From NCBI RefSeq assembly GCF_000720255.1, contig NZ_JOJE01000027.1, positions 1-64,000 on the forward strand: a DNA stretch of 64,000 nucleotides. Reading direction: 5' to 3'. Numbering within the stretch: position 1 is the first letter of the stretch; the number at the start of each line of letters is the position of its first letter. This DNA is from Streptomyces griseus subsp. griseus. GTDB lineage: Bacteria; Actinomycetota; Actinomycetes; Streptomycetales; Streptomycetaceae. Under the pieces are notes generated by a model that was not told where the DNA came from, made no database searches, and saw only the letters and a program-made list of their open reading frames with translations. Below, piece after piece: positions 8,325 to 16,657 of this stretch. The translations under genes and the position numbers were made by a program.

Positions 8325-9682
8325 CGAACCTCGTCCTCCTGGGACAGCGGCAGTGTGGCGGTCACCTCGAAGCCCTCGGCGGGCCCCGGGCCGGCGTCCA
8401 GTGTGCCGCCCACGCTACGGGCCCGCTCCCGCATTCCGATGAGCCCGAACCCCGGCGTGCCGTCGGACGGGCCCGCTCCGCCGCCCGAGCCGTCGTCCCC
8501 GCCCGTCCCGTCGTCCCTGACACTCACCCGCAGTGCGCCGTCCGCGGTCCACAGACCCACTCTCACGGTGAGGTCCTCGCGGCCGCCGTGACGTACGGCG
8601 TTGGTGAGCGCCTCCTGCACGATCCGGTACGCGGCGGCGCCCACGGAGGGTGGGATGTCGTCCGCGCGGACGGACAGTTCGACCTTGGCCCCGGCCACCC
8701 GGCCGGTCTCCGCGAGATCGGCCAGTCCGTCGATCCCGGGCAGCGGCCCCCGCATGTCCTCGGCCCCGGAAACAGAACCGGACACGGAACCGGGCCCCGG
8801 ATCCGCGCCCACTCCCACGACCGTGTCATCCGCCCGCAGCACCTCCAGCGTCGTACGCAGTTCCCCCCGGGCGATCCGGCAGGTCCCCGCGATGTCGTCC
8901 AGCGCCTGCGCGACGGCCTTGCGGTCGAGGCGCTCGGGGTCGGCGGTGAGGACGTGGGCCGCCACGGACGTCTGCACGCCGATGAGCGTGATGCTGTGGG
9001 CGAGCAGGTCGTGGAGGTCACGAGCCATCCGCAGCCGTTCCTCGGCGACGCGGCGCCTGGCCTCCTCCTCCCGGGTGCGCTCCGCCCGTTCGGCCCGCTC
9101 GACGATGGAGGCGACGTACAAGCGGTAGTAGCGGACGTCGATACCGACGAACAGGACCGCGATGATCCAGCCGGAGATCTCCAGGGACTCCAGCGCCCCC
9201 TCCGAGTTGCTGAGGCCGTTGCTGATCAGTGTCGGGCCGAGGACGGCGACACCGGTGAGCAGCGTGCGGCGTACGGTGCCGGTCGCCGCCACGGTGTAGA
9301 GCGCCAGGACGATCGCGGGGGCGGGCAAGGCAGGGTTGTAGTCGAAGGCGTAGTACGGAGCCATGCAGGCCACCACCCCGAGCAGGGCCACCAACGGACT
9401 GCGCCGCCGCCATACGAGGGGCACGTGCCCGGCGAGCAGCAGCATCCAGCTGAGATGGTCGGGCCGGGTCCCTTCGCCGCCCGTCAGGGTGATGGCTACG
9501 GCGAGCACGGCGACGCACAGGGCGAGGACCGCGTCGTTGCGGGTGCGGTGCGGTGCGGTCAGCGGTTCGCGGTTGATGGCGGACATGATGCGCTCGACGC
9601 GACGGGACCGCCCGCCGCCACCGTCCGCCGTCTCCGCCGCCGACCGGTCGCGTACCCCTGTGGTCGTTCCCCGTTCTTCCAC
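8321..9682 (-). CDS. DesK/NarX-type sensor histidine kinase
   Basis: The protein is 453 aa from GTG 9682. Several hydrophobic helices make up the N-terminal membrane sensor (for example 'AVLALCVAVLAVAITLTGG' and 'LAPALVLALYTVAATG'-like segments). The HisKA_3 dimerisation box is 'RMARDLHDLLAHSITLIGVQ' with the phospho-accepting His. The HATPase domain has 'RIVQEALTNAVRHGG' (N box) and 'GFGLIGMRERARSVGG' (G2 box). A longer in-frame start at 9769 adds sequence overlapping a hairpin, and a shorter start lies at 9586, so the start is uncertain. It is the partner of the response regulator whose start overlaps its end. Confidence 0.92.
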   Translation of the reverse strand: MEERGTTTGVRDRSAAETADGGGGRSRRVERIMSAINREPLTAPHRTRNDAVLALCVAVLAVAITLTGGEGTRPDHLSWMLLLAGHVPLVWRRRSPLVALLGVVACMAPYYAFDYNPALPAPAIVLALYTVAATGTVRRTLLTGVAVLGPTLISNGLSNSEGALESLEISGWIIAVLFVGIDVRYYRLYVASIVERAERAERTREEEARRRVAEERLRMARDLHDLLAHSITLIGVQTSVAAHVLTADPERLDRKAVAQALDDIAGTCRIARGELRTTLEVLRADDTVVGVGADPGPGSVSGSVSGAEDMRGPLPGIDGLADLAETGRVAGAKVELSVRADDIPPSVGAAAYRIVQEALTNAVRHGGREDLTVRVGLWTADGALRVSVRDDGTGGDDGSGGGAGPSDGTPGFGLIGMRERARSVGGTLDAGPGPAEGFEVTATLPLSQEDEVR

Positions 9683-9711
9683 GGCTCCATCTTCCGGTAG
9701 TCGTGCGGGGG

Positions 9712-9745
9712 CCTGGGCGCCCCTCTTCAAGGAGAGGCGCCCAGG
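9712..9745 (-). terminator. Hairpin after MMPL gene
   Basis: CCTGGGCGCC (9712-9721) pairs perfectly with GGCGCCCAGG (9736-9745) around a 14-base loop. It lies between the MMPL stop and the kinase start on the same strand. It probably separates their transcription; there is no T-run, as is common in Streptomyces. Confidence 0.6.
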
Positions 9746-9819
9746 CGGGCCCGCCGGATCAAGGCGCACGGTCAGCGTGCTCGGTCAGAGCGTTCGATCG
9801 AGGCCTTCGGTCTGCGTGC

Positions 9820-11949
9820 TCAGGGTGCACTGACGGTTTCCGGCTGCCGGGGCGGCTCGGTCGGTCCGCCCCTTCCGCTCGACCCGGCTGGTTCGGCCGA
9901 CCCGGGCTGCCGTGAGAGCCCGCCCGGCCACCACACCTTCCGGCCCAGGGCGACGCTGGCACTGGTCACCAGATACGTCCGCACGAGGAAGGTGTCGAGC
10001 AGGACGCCGACGGCGATCACGAAGCCGAGCTGGACCAGCTGCACCAGGCCCATGTTCGTCAGCACGGCGAAGGTCGCGGCGAGGACGAGTCCGGCGGAGG
10101 CGATGACGCCGCCGGTGGTGCGCAGCGCGGTCAGTGCCGCCGTGGCCGGTTCCGCTCCCGCCAGGGACTCCTCCCTCATCCGGTGCATGAGGAAGATGCC
10201 GTAGTCGACGCCGAGGGCGACCAGGAACACGAAGGACAGCAGTCCTAGCCCCGGATCGGTGCCCTTGAGGCCGAGGAGCGGTTCGAAGACCAGTCCGCCG
10301 ATCCCGAGGGAGGCGCCCCACACCGCGACGACCGCGACCACCAGGAGCAGCGGGGCGACCAGGCTCCGCAGCAGCCCGATCAGGATGAGCATCACGAAGA
10401 CGAGGACGAGTGGTACGACGATCTTCGTGTCCCGGGCGTTGGTGTCCTCCAGGTCGATCTGCTGGGCGCTGTCCCCGCCGACGTAAGAGCCCTTCAGTTC
10501 GTTCCGCAGGGACTTGATGGTGGTGGTCTCCCCCGCCGACTGGGGTGCGCTCTTGGCGAAGACGGAGATCTCGGTCCAGCCGTCTCCCGTACGCCCCTTC
10601 TCCGCGCTGCCGACGCCCGGTGTGCCGCGGACTGTCGCGAGGGTCTCGTCGGCGCGCCCCTGCGGGGTGATCACGTCGATGGGCTGGCTGCCGCTGTCGG
10701 GAAAGGACTTGGCGAGGGTCTCCATCGCGACGACGGACTCCGGCTTCTTGACGAAGGAGTCCTCCTGCTTGAGCGCTCCCGGCAGGTTGAACGAGCCGAG
10801 GGCGAGGGCGCCGAGCAGTACGGCACCGCTCGCGAGTACGGTCAGCGGCCTGCGTCCGGCGGAGCTGCCCATCGCCGAGAACAGGCTGCGCCGCTGCTTG
10901 GGCGTGCTCCCGAAGGCGGGCACGAGCGGCCAGAACACCCGCCGTCCGACTAGTACGAGGACGGCGGGGAGCAGGGTCATCATCGCGATCAGCGCGCACA
11001 GCACTCCGACGGCGCCGAGCGGGCCCATGCCCCGGCTGCTGTTGAGGTCGGCGGCGAGCAGGCACAGCAGTCCGGCGGCGACGGTGCCGGAGGAGGCGAG
11101 CACGGCGGGCCCGCAGCCGCGCAGGGCGGCGACCATGGCCTCGTACGGTCGCTCGATGCGCCGCAGCTCCTCCCGGTAGCGCGAGATGAGCAGCAGCGCG
11201 TAGTCCGTGCCCGCCCCGAACACAAGGATTGTCATCACACCCGAACTCTGCCCCGAGACGGTCGTCCCGAAGGCCTGGTTGAGGCCGTAGGCGACGCCCA
11301 TCGACATGTAGTCGGCGATCCCGGCGACGACGAGGGGCACGAGCCACAGCACGGGGCTGCGGTAGATCAGGATCAGCAGTATGGCGACGACGGCGACGGT
11401 GGTGTAGAGCAGCGGTCCGCCGAGCGAGTCGTAGACCGCGCCGGAGTCGGTGCCCAGCGCGCCGGTGCCGCCCACATCGACGCTCAACCCGCCTTCGCCC
11501 TGGGCGACTTCGCGGACGTCGGTGACGAGCTTGTCCTGCTTCTCCTCGTCCGCCCCGGGATCGTTGCTGGCGACCGGGTACATCAGGGTCGTGCCGTCCT
11601 TGGACGGAATCCCCTTGGGAGTACCGCCGATCAGCTTGTGCTGCCGGGCGATCTCCGCGACCTGCCCGGCCGCGGTCTTCCGGTCGGCGGCGCTGAGCCC
11701 GCCGTCCCGGTGGTAGACGAGTACCATCTCGGTGGTCTCGCCACCGGGCAACTTCTCCTCGATCTTCGCCGCTTGCGTCGAGTCGGCGCTCGCCGGCAGG
11801 TAGTCGGTGACCTTGTCGTGCTGCACGTCGGCGAGCTTCGCCGCGAACGGCCCGACGAGCGCGAGCACGGCAATCCACAGCCCGAGCACCGCCCATGGAA
11901 CGGCTCGCCCGCGCCCCGTCCTCGTCGTGGTTGTCTCTCCGGCCCTCAT
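9820..11949 (-). CDS. MMPL-family RND exporter
   Basis: The protein is 709 aa. It has the two-fold MMPL layout: an N-terminal helix ('AVPWAVLGLWIAVLALVGP'), an extracytoplasmic domain, a block of five or six helices ('GTDYALLLISRYREELRR'), a second extracytoplasmic domain starting near 'KKPESVVAMETLAKSFPD', and a second helix block with 'LGVDYGIFLMHRMREES'. The paired G-x-D-Y motifs in the helix blocks are the proton-relay signature of MmpL/MMPL transporters. They export lipids or hydrophobic compounds at the cytoplasmic membrane using the proton gradient. It lies upstream of the two-component pair on the same strand. The substrate is unknown. Confidence 0.93.
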   Translation of the reverse strand: MRAGETTTTRTGRGRAVPWAVLGLWIAVLALVGPFAAKLADVQHDKVTDYLPASADSTQAAKIEEKLPGGETTEMVLVYHRDGGLSAADRKTAAGQVAEIARQHKLIGGTPKGIPSKDGTTLMYPVASNDPGADEEKQDKLVTDVREVAQGEGGLSVDVGGTGALGTDSGAVYDSLGGPLLYTTVAVVAILLILIYRSPVLWLVPLVVAGIADYMSMGVAYGLNQAFGTTVSGQSSGVMTILVFGAGTDYALLLISRYREELRRIERPYEAMVAALRGCGPAVLASSGTVAAGLLCLLAADLNSSRGMGPLGAVGVLCALIAMMTLLPAVLVLVGRRVFWPLVPAFGSTPKQRRSLFSAMGSSAGRRPLTVLASGAVLLGALALGSFNLPGALKQEDSFVKKPESVVAMETLAKSFPDSGSQPIDVITPQGRADETLATVRGTPGVGSAEKGRTGDGWTEISVFAKSAPQSAGETTTIKSLRNELKGSYVGGDSAQQIDLEDTNARDTKIVVPLVLVFVMLILIGLLRSLVAPLLLVVAVVAVWGASLGIGGLVFEPLLGLKGTDPGLGLLSFVFLVALGVDYGIFLMHRMREESLAGAEPATAALTALRTTGGVIASAGLVLAATFAVLTNMGLVQLVQLGFVIAVGVLLDTFLVRTYLVTSASVALGRKVWWPGGLSRQPGSAEPAGSSGRGGPTEPPRQPETVSAP

Positions 11950-12070
11950 CGACCGATCTCCCTCCGGGTGACGTCTGCTTCGGTCCCCAGACTTCCGGTC
12001 AGAACCACGGCTTTCGTCGGGCGGGAGGGCGAGGTGACGCGTACTGCCGGGGGTGACGGCGGGTGCGGAT

Positions 12071-12086
12071 TACTCCCTGAGGAGTA
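12071..12086. promoter_or_regulatory. Palindrome upstream of MMPL gene
   Basis: TACTCC-CTGA-GGAGTA is a perfect 6-4-6 inverted repeat about 120 bases upstream of the MMPL start. It is a candidate operator, possibly for the neighbouring NarL-type regulator. Assignment is inference. Confidence 0.45.
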
Positions 12087-12106
12087 GTCGGCGGACGGCG
12101 CGCCGC

Positions 12107-12190
12107 CCCGGAAGGGGCGCGGGGCTGTTTCGATCTGCGGCTACCGCCGCGTGTGCGCGACCAGCCCTCACCGACCCGCAGCAGAAATGA
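12107..12190. repeat. Streptomyces-type GC-rich intergenic repeat
   Basis: The stretch contains 'ccccggaaggggcgcgggg' followed by 'gcgcgaccagccctcaccg' and 'acccgcagcagaaatga'. From general knowledge this block (AGGGGCGCGGGG ... GCGCGACCAGCC ... CCCGCAGC) recurs in intergenic regions of many Streptomyces genomes. It folds into strong hairpins and may act as a terminator. Its function is not established. Confidence 0.6.
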
Positions 12191-12234
12191 ATCCCCCGCC
12201 GGGAGGGCGCGAGGGGCCCGGGCCCACCCGGGGC

Positions 12235-12478
12235 TCACGACGGCGTCCGCGCCGCCGTGAGCAATCGCGTCACATCATCCGCACAGATCGTCAGCGCAGC
12301 GCCCACTGCAGCGAGGGTCTCCCGTTCGGCAGGCGTGTACGGCCCGTCGGCGAGAGCGATACGGGCGCCCCGGAGGAGGATGGCCTCCCGGCCGGCGGAG
12401 GGCCAGGTGGGGCGCCAGCGGGTCCAGGGCCTCGTGGAGCTCCATGGCCAGCCCGGGCCCGCAGGGTTCGCCGAAGAT
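12235..12478 (-). pseudogene. C-terminal fragment of a TerB-like helical protein
   Basis: The minus strand reads 'GLAMELHEALDPLAPHLAL', then after a frame change near 12390 'REAILLRGARIALADGPYTP' and 'AERETLAAVGAALTICADDV', ending at the stop 12235-12237. The 'ARIALADGPYTPAERETL' stretch resembles TerB-type acidic helix bundles (A-x-x-A-D-G-x-x-x-x-x-E). The upstream part has been replaced by IS1380 copy 3 at about 12478. The identity is tentative. Confidence 0.5.
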
Positions 12479-12860
12479 CCGGCGCCATGCGGTGGGGGTG
12501 GAGGCGACCGGACCGTATACCTCGCGCTGGTCGCTCAGGAGGGCCAGGTCGGCTATTGCCTCGCCGCCGTCGGCGAGCAGGTGCCGCACGGCCGCAACCG
12601 GTGCAGCGCATTGGCGAAGGAGCTGGTCAGACCGGTGGCATCGGCGAGATCGGCCAGCAGGCGTGATCCCGCGTGGCTGACCACTCCGTGACCGTCGGCC
12701 GAGACGACGAGCTTGGGACGCGGGTAATGTGCACGCAGAAAGTGCCTTCCTACTGTGGTGACAGAAGCCCTAGGCAAGCCTCATCGTCCCAGCTCACAAG
12801 GCACTTTCGTGTTTCCGATCAAGTTCCGGACACGGCAGCAAGTGAAACGCGCAGACTAGG
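12479..12860 (-). pseudogene. IS1380-family transposase remnant, copy 3
   Basis: The minus strand reads 'PKLVVSADGHGVVSHAGSR' and 'LLADLADATGLTSSFANAL', then after a deletion and frame change 'HLLADGGEAIADLALLSDQ' and 'GPVASTPTAW'. It ends at about 12478, where the TerB-like fragment begins. Only the first third of a transposase is left. The conserved outer end (about 12755-12860) matches that of copies 1 and 2. Confidence 0.8.
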
Positions 12861-13129
12861 CAAGTGAGCCGTGGAGCCAATCCGGGAGGTTGCGCGTCTT
12901 TGGCATGAGTGAGCCGGGGAGGAGACATGCGCCGCGTGGGTGGGGAGCAGCGGGTGAGGCTGCGGTTGGGCCGCCAGAGGCCAGCCAGGGTGAGCAGCGG
13001 TAAAGGACGGATGCAGCAGCCGGAAAGGCAGCTTCGCCAGTGGCGCGACCTCACCGTACTCGCGAGCCTCTTGGCCGTCCTGCTCACCGTTCTGGGGAGT
13101 ACCAGGCGTGGACCCTCAAGGAGTCGCTG

Positions 13130-13690
13130 TCATTTCTTCACGTAGGCGACGGACGGGATGACCACCTTTTCGCGGACGTATTCCGGTTCCTGGACGCCCC
13201 TCACAGAGTCGTCCGCCATAGCACCCTTGCCATACGCGTCCCGGAGGATCGCCTTGAGGACGCGGAAAATGTTCACCTGGTTTCCGCGCCCCACCCCGTC
13301 CGTCTCCAACTCGTCCAGGAAGCGCTCGACCACGATGGGCGTAACCGAGTTCAGTTTCCGCTACCCGAGACGAGGGATGATGTGCACGTTGATGGAGCTG
13401 TCCACGTGCCATCCCGTCGAGTACTCCGTCATCTTGCGCTGACGAGGACGCCACTGCTTCGCGTATTCCACGATCGTCTGCTGACCGAGTTCGCGGCGAA
13501 CCTCGGCGACGGATGGTGCCGTTGTCTTCTTCTCCGCGTAGATCTGCGTGAGACGCTCGATCGCATCGTCCTGCGTGTCGTAGCCGGCTTCTTCACGCTG
13601 CTTGCCGAGAGCGTCCCGGAACCGAATCGTGTACGGGTGCGGGCAACGGGTCGGCCTGGAACAACCGCACTCCTTGAAGAACGACCCCAT
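13130..13690 (-). pseudogene. Tyrosine-type site-specific integrase, N-terminal remnant with in-frame stop
   Basis: The frame starts 'MGSFFKECGCSRPTRCPHPY' then 'TIRFRDALGKQREEAGYDTQ', the N-terminal arm-binding region of actinomycete phage/ICE tyrosine integrases. 'TIVEYAKQWRPRQRKMTEYS' and 'VVERFLDELETDGVGRG' belong to the core-binding (SAM-like) domain. A single TAG at 13361-13363 interrupts the frame; reading continues in the same frame to a stop at 13130-13132. The catalytic domain (Arg ... His-x-x-Arg ... Tyr) is absent. It is a relic of an integrated element; no attachment site or tRNA is seen nearby. Confidence 0.82.
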
Positions 13691-14244
13691 CCCACGAGCA
13701 AGGTTGGACTCCTGGAGGACGGCTCCCTGCCTGCTTTGTGCAGGTCAAGGGCGGTCTTCACCGTACACAGGCACGCGTCGAACTCGAAGATGTCAAGGAA
13801 CATCGGTTCACTCGCGCGACAAGGCTCTCTGCCTGCACTTTCACAAGAGCCTGGCTGCCGTGCCAGCGTTGACCTGGCATCTGCCCGGACAGCAGTTTCG
13901 TGATGTTTCGGGACCGATTCTGATCAGTTGCCGACTTACTTGATGATGCGTCAGGCAGATGAGCGGCCTCTCAACGCGCAAGCGCGAGGTATCGGCCGCA
14001 GCGGGTTCCTCAGCCGCCGCCCTCATGTGCCTGGCACCCGGTCACGGTCGGCGTCGTCTCCGGTCGCCCAGTCCGGCTCTGCCGCGGGGAGGCTGACTCC
14101 TTGCGGCTACAACGAACGGACAGCCCATCGGCGAAGCCCCCGATGAGGCGCGGCCGACATCCGCCTCACCTCTGGACGCCTGACGCCGCGTGGATTGGGC
14201 GCCTCGGTGGCGTAGGCGGAGCCTTGAGGGGTTACCCGACGCGT
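13691..14244. other. Gene-poor stretch between integrase relic and YihY gene
   Basis: About 550 bases. Short open frames on both strands show no recognisable domain. No tRNA or long repeat is seen. Confidence 0.45.
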
Positions 14245-15294
14245 ATGGCGAAGCTGCATCTTTCAGGGCGGAACGCACACCACGGCAGCCACGAGGCGCC
14301 GGCACCCGAGGAGGCCGGGCCCGGGGCCGAGGTCGAGCACCGGGCACCGGACACACCGACGAAACTGCCCAAGCGGGCCTGGGGCGGTGTGTTCAAGGGC
14401 GCCCTGCACGAGTTCAAGGACGACGAGCTCGCCGACCGCGCGGCAGCCCTGACGTACTACGGGGTGCTGTCGCTCTTCCCGGCGCTGCTGGTGCTCGTGT
14501 CGCTGCTGGGCATCACCGGCAAGTCGGCGACCGACGCGGTGCTGGCCAACATCAAGAAACTGGCCCCCGGTTCGGCCCGGGACATCATCACCCGGGCCGT
14601 GGAGCAGCTGCAGAGCAACGCCGGCGTCGGCTCCCTCATGGCTGTTGTCGGCATCGTGCTAGCGGTGTGGTCGGCCTCAGGCTACGTGGCCGCCTTCATC
14701 CGCGCGGCGAACGCCGTCTACGACATGCCCGAGGGCCGCCCGGCCTGGAAGATCCTTCCCGTACGCCTGGGCGTGACCGTCGTACTGATGGTGCTAGCTG
14801 TGGCCAGTGCCCTGATCGTGGTGTTCACCGGCGGCCTGGCCCGCCGGGCCGGTACCGCGCTGGGCGTCGGCGACACCGCGATGACGGTGTGGTCGATCGC
14901 CAAATGGCCCGTCCTCGTCGTCCTGATCACCGTCATGATCGCCATCCTGTACTGGGCGAGCCCGAACGCGAAGGTGAAGGGGTTCCGGTGGGTCACCCCG
15001 GGCAGTCTCCTTGCCCTGGTGATCTGGGTGATCGCCTCGGCCGGGTTCGCGTTCTACGTGGCGAACTTCGCCTCCTACAACAAGACCTACGGCACCATGG
15101 CCGGCGTCATCGTCTTCCTCGTCTGGCTGTGGATCACCAACCTGGCCATCCTGCTGGGCCTGGAGTTCGACGCCGAGACCGTACGTCAGCGGTCCATCGC
15201 GGGCGGCCTGCCACCGGACACCGAGCCCTACACCCAGCCCCGCGACACCCGGAAGTGGGACGAGGACGACCGACGCCGCCTGGGCGAGGGCTGA
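14245..15294 (+). CDS. YihY/virulence factor BrkB family membrane protein
   Basis: The protein is 349 aa. A charged N-terminus is followed by 'DRAAALTYYGVLSLFPALLV', the hallmark start of the YihY/BrkB family, and six predicted helices (e.g. 'LGVTVVLMVLAVASALIVVF', 'FRWVTPGSLLALVIWVIASA', 'TMAGVIVFLVWLWITNLAIL'). The 'NKTYGTMAGVIVFLVWLW' and 'GLEFDAE' motifs are conserved in the family. The role is unclear (formerly misnamed ribonuclease BN). The ATG at 14245 was chosen because upstream in-frame sequence is not conserved. PAP2 and small envelope genes follow on the same strand. Confidence 0.92.
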   Translation: MAKLHLSGRNAHHGSHEAPAPEEAGPGAEVEHRAPDTPTKLPKRAWGGVFKGALHEFKDDELADRAAALTYYGVLSLFPALLVLVSLLGITGKSATDAVLANIKKLAPGSARDIITRAVEQLQSNAGVGSLMAVVGIVLAVWSASGYVAAFIRAANAVYDMPEGRPAWKILPVRLGVTVVLMVLAVASALIVVFTGGLARRAGTALGVGDTAMTVWSIAKWPVLVVLITVMIAILYWASPNAKVKGFRWVTPGSLLALVIWVIASAGFAFYVANFASYNKTYGTMAGVIVFLVWLWITNLAILLGLEFDAETVRQRSIAGGLPPDTEPYTQPRDTRKWDEDDRRRLGEG

Positions 15295-15350
15295 ACCGCC
15301 ACCCGATGATCTTGGGCATAGGTTCATGACCTGCGGGATACCTGCACTGC

Positions 15351-15905
15351 ATGAGACTTCTGGCAGGGTTGCACGACGCGGATCGGTCGCTGACCAAAAA
15401 GGCGGCCTCCCGCATCCCGCCCCGCGTCGGCAAAGTGCTCTCGGCAGTGGAGGAGACCGCCGAGAGCACGAAGCTCTGGTGCGGCACCGCCGCCGCGATG
15501 GCGTGGCTGGGCGGGTGGCGCGGCCGCAAGGCGGCGGTCATCGGCCTGGGCTCCCTGGTCCTCGCGCAGCTGATTTCGAACGGCCTGTGCAAGCAACTGG
15601 CCGACCGGCCCCGGCCACCGAAGGACTGGTTCCCCCACGACGAGGTCGATGACCGTCCCAACTCCTCCTCCTTCCCTTCCGGACACACCGCCGCCGCGGT
15701 CGCCTTCACCGCGGCCGTCGCACCCGCGTGGCCGGCCGTCGGCGCAGTATGTGCCCTGCCGTCCGCCATGGTGGCGCTCGAGCGGGTGCAGAGTGGCGCC
15801 CACTATCCCAGCGACGTAGCCACCGGCGCCGTCATCGGCCTGGCCAGCGCCTGGCTCACCCGCCGCGCCCCTGGACTGATCCTGCGCCACCGGCTCTCCC
15901 TGTGA
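15351..15905 (+). CDS. PAP2-superfamily phosphatase
   Basis: The protein is 184 aa. All three phosphatase motifs are visible: 'KQLADRPRPP' (KX6RP-type, about residue 82), 'SSSFPSGHTAAAVAF' (PSGH, about residue 106) and 'ALERVQSGAHYPSDV' (about residue 140). The conserved His residues form and resolve the phosphohistidine. Members dephosphorylate lipid phosphates such as undecaprenyl pyrophosphate or phosphatidic acid at the membrane. It lies 56 bases after the YihY gene and may be co-transcribed. Confidence 0.9.
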   Translation: MRLLAGLHDADRSLTKKAASRIPPRVGKVLSAVEETAESTKLWCGTAAAMAWLGGWRGRKAAVIGLGSLVLAQLISNGLCKQLADRPRPPKDWFPHDEVDDRPNSSSFPSGHTAAAVAFTAAVAPAWPAVGAVCALPSAMVALERVQSGAHYPSDVATGAVIGLASAWLTRRAPGLILRHRLSL

Positions 15906-16219
15906 CTTCAGGCGGATGCCCTGGCGGTGCAGCACGCGCCGCTCCGTGAGACAGCCGACAAACCACACCTGCAGGTGATCTGCTTGACCACTCAGCCGGT
16001 GCTCGCCCCGGCGAACTCGGCGTCAACCCGCCCGCCCGCGTACACATCGAGTCGAAACGCAGTCAGACCTGCTGCACCTACCGCGTCATTGGGCTCCAAG
16101 CGGGCCACACCGTGGGCCCTGAACTCGTCTGTTCGGGGTACCCGCGCGGTCATCGGAACTGACCGGGCGCATGACTGGGCCCGGCCTGCAAGAACGCAAA
16201 GGGACAGGAGGTGACCGCC
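15906..16219. other. Intergenic stretch
   Basis: About 310 bases without a supported gene. The end holds the GGAGG ribosome binding site (16206-16210) for the next gene. Confidence 0.45.
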
Positions 16220-16657
16220 GTGTCGAGCACGCAGCCGCACCATGCCGGATCCGGCCTGACCACGGACCGCTCCAATCAAGAGCCGGTGGGCGAGCTGGTG
16301 CAGCGGGCCTCGCAGCAGCTGACGGAACTGGTGCGCGGCGAACTGCGCCTGGCGCAGGCGGAAATGAAGGAGAAGGGCAAGCGCTACGGCAAGGGCGGTG
16401 GCCTGTTCGGCGGCGCCGGAGTCGTCGGCTTCCTGACGGCACAGGCACTGGTCGCCACCGTGATCGCCGCGCTGGCGGTGACGCTGCCGGTGTGGGCAGC
16501 TGGGCTGATCGTCACAACGGTACTGGGTGTGATCGCCGCGGTGATGGCCATGAGTGGAAAGAAGCAGGTGGACCAGGCCGCGCCGCCCTCACCCGAGCAG
16601 ACGGTCGAGAACGTGAAGGCCGACGTGACCGAGATCAAGGAGAGTGCGCACCGATGA
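16220..16657 (+). CDS. Phage holin-superfamily III / DUF1469 membrane protein
   Basis: The protein is 145 aa. 'EPVGELVQRASQQLTELVRG' leads into the amphipathic 'ELRLAQAEMKEKGKRYGKGG', followed by two hydrophobic helices ('LTAQALVATVIAALAVTLPV' and 'AAGLIVTTVLGVIAAVMA'). This is the layout of PF07332. I use GTG 16220 because AGGAGG is at 16205-16210; the in-frame GTG at 16211 would touch it. Its stop overlaps the ATG of the next gene by 4 bases. In Streptomyces this family often sits beside DUF3618 and DUF4235 genes, as here. Function is unknown, likely in the envelope or stress response. Confidence 0.85.
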   Translation: MSSTQPHHAGSGLTTDRSNQEPVGELVQRASQQLTELVRGELRLAQAEMKEKGKRYGKGGGLFGGAGVVGFLTAQALVATVIAALAVTLPVWAAGLIVTTVLGVIAAVMAMSGKKQVDQAAPPSPEQTVENVKADVTEIKESAHR

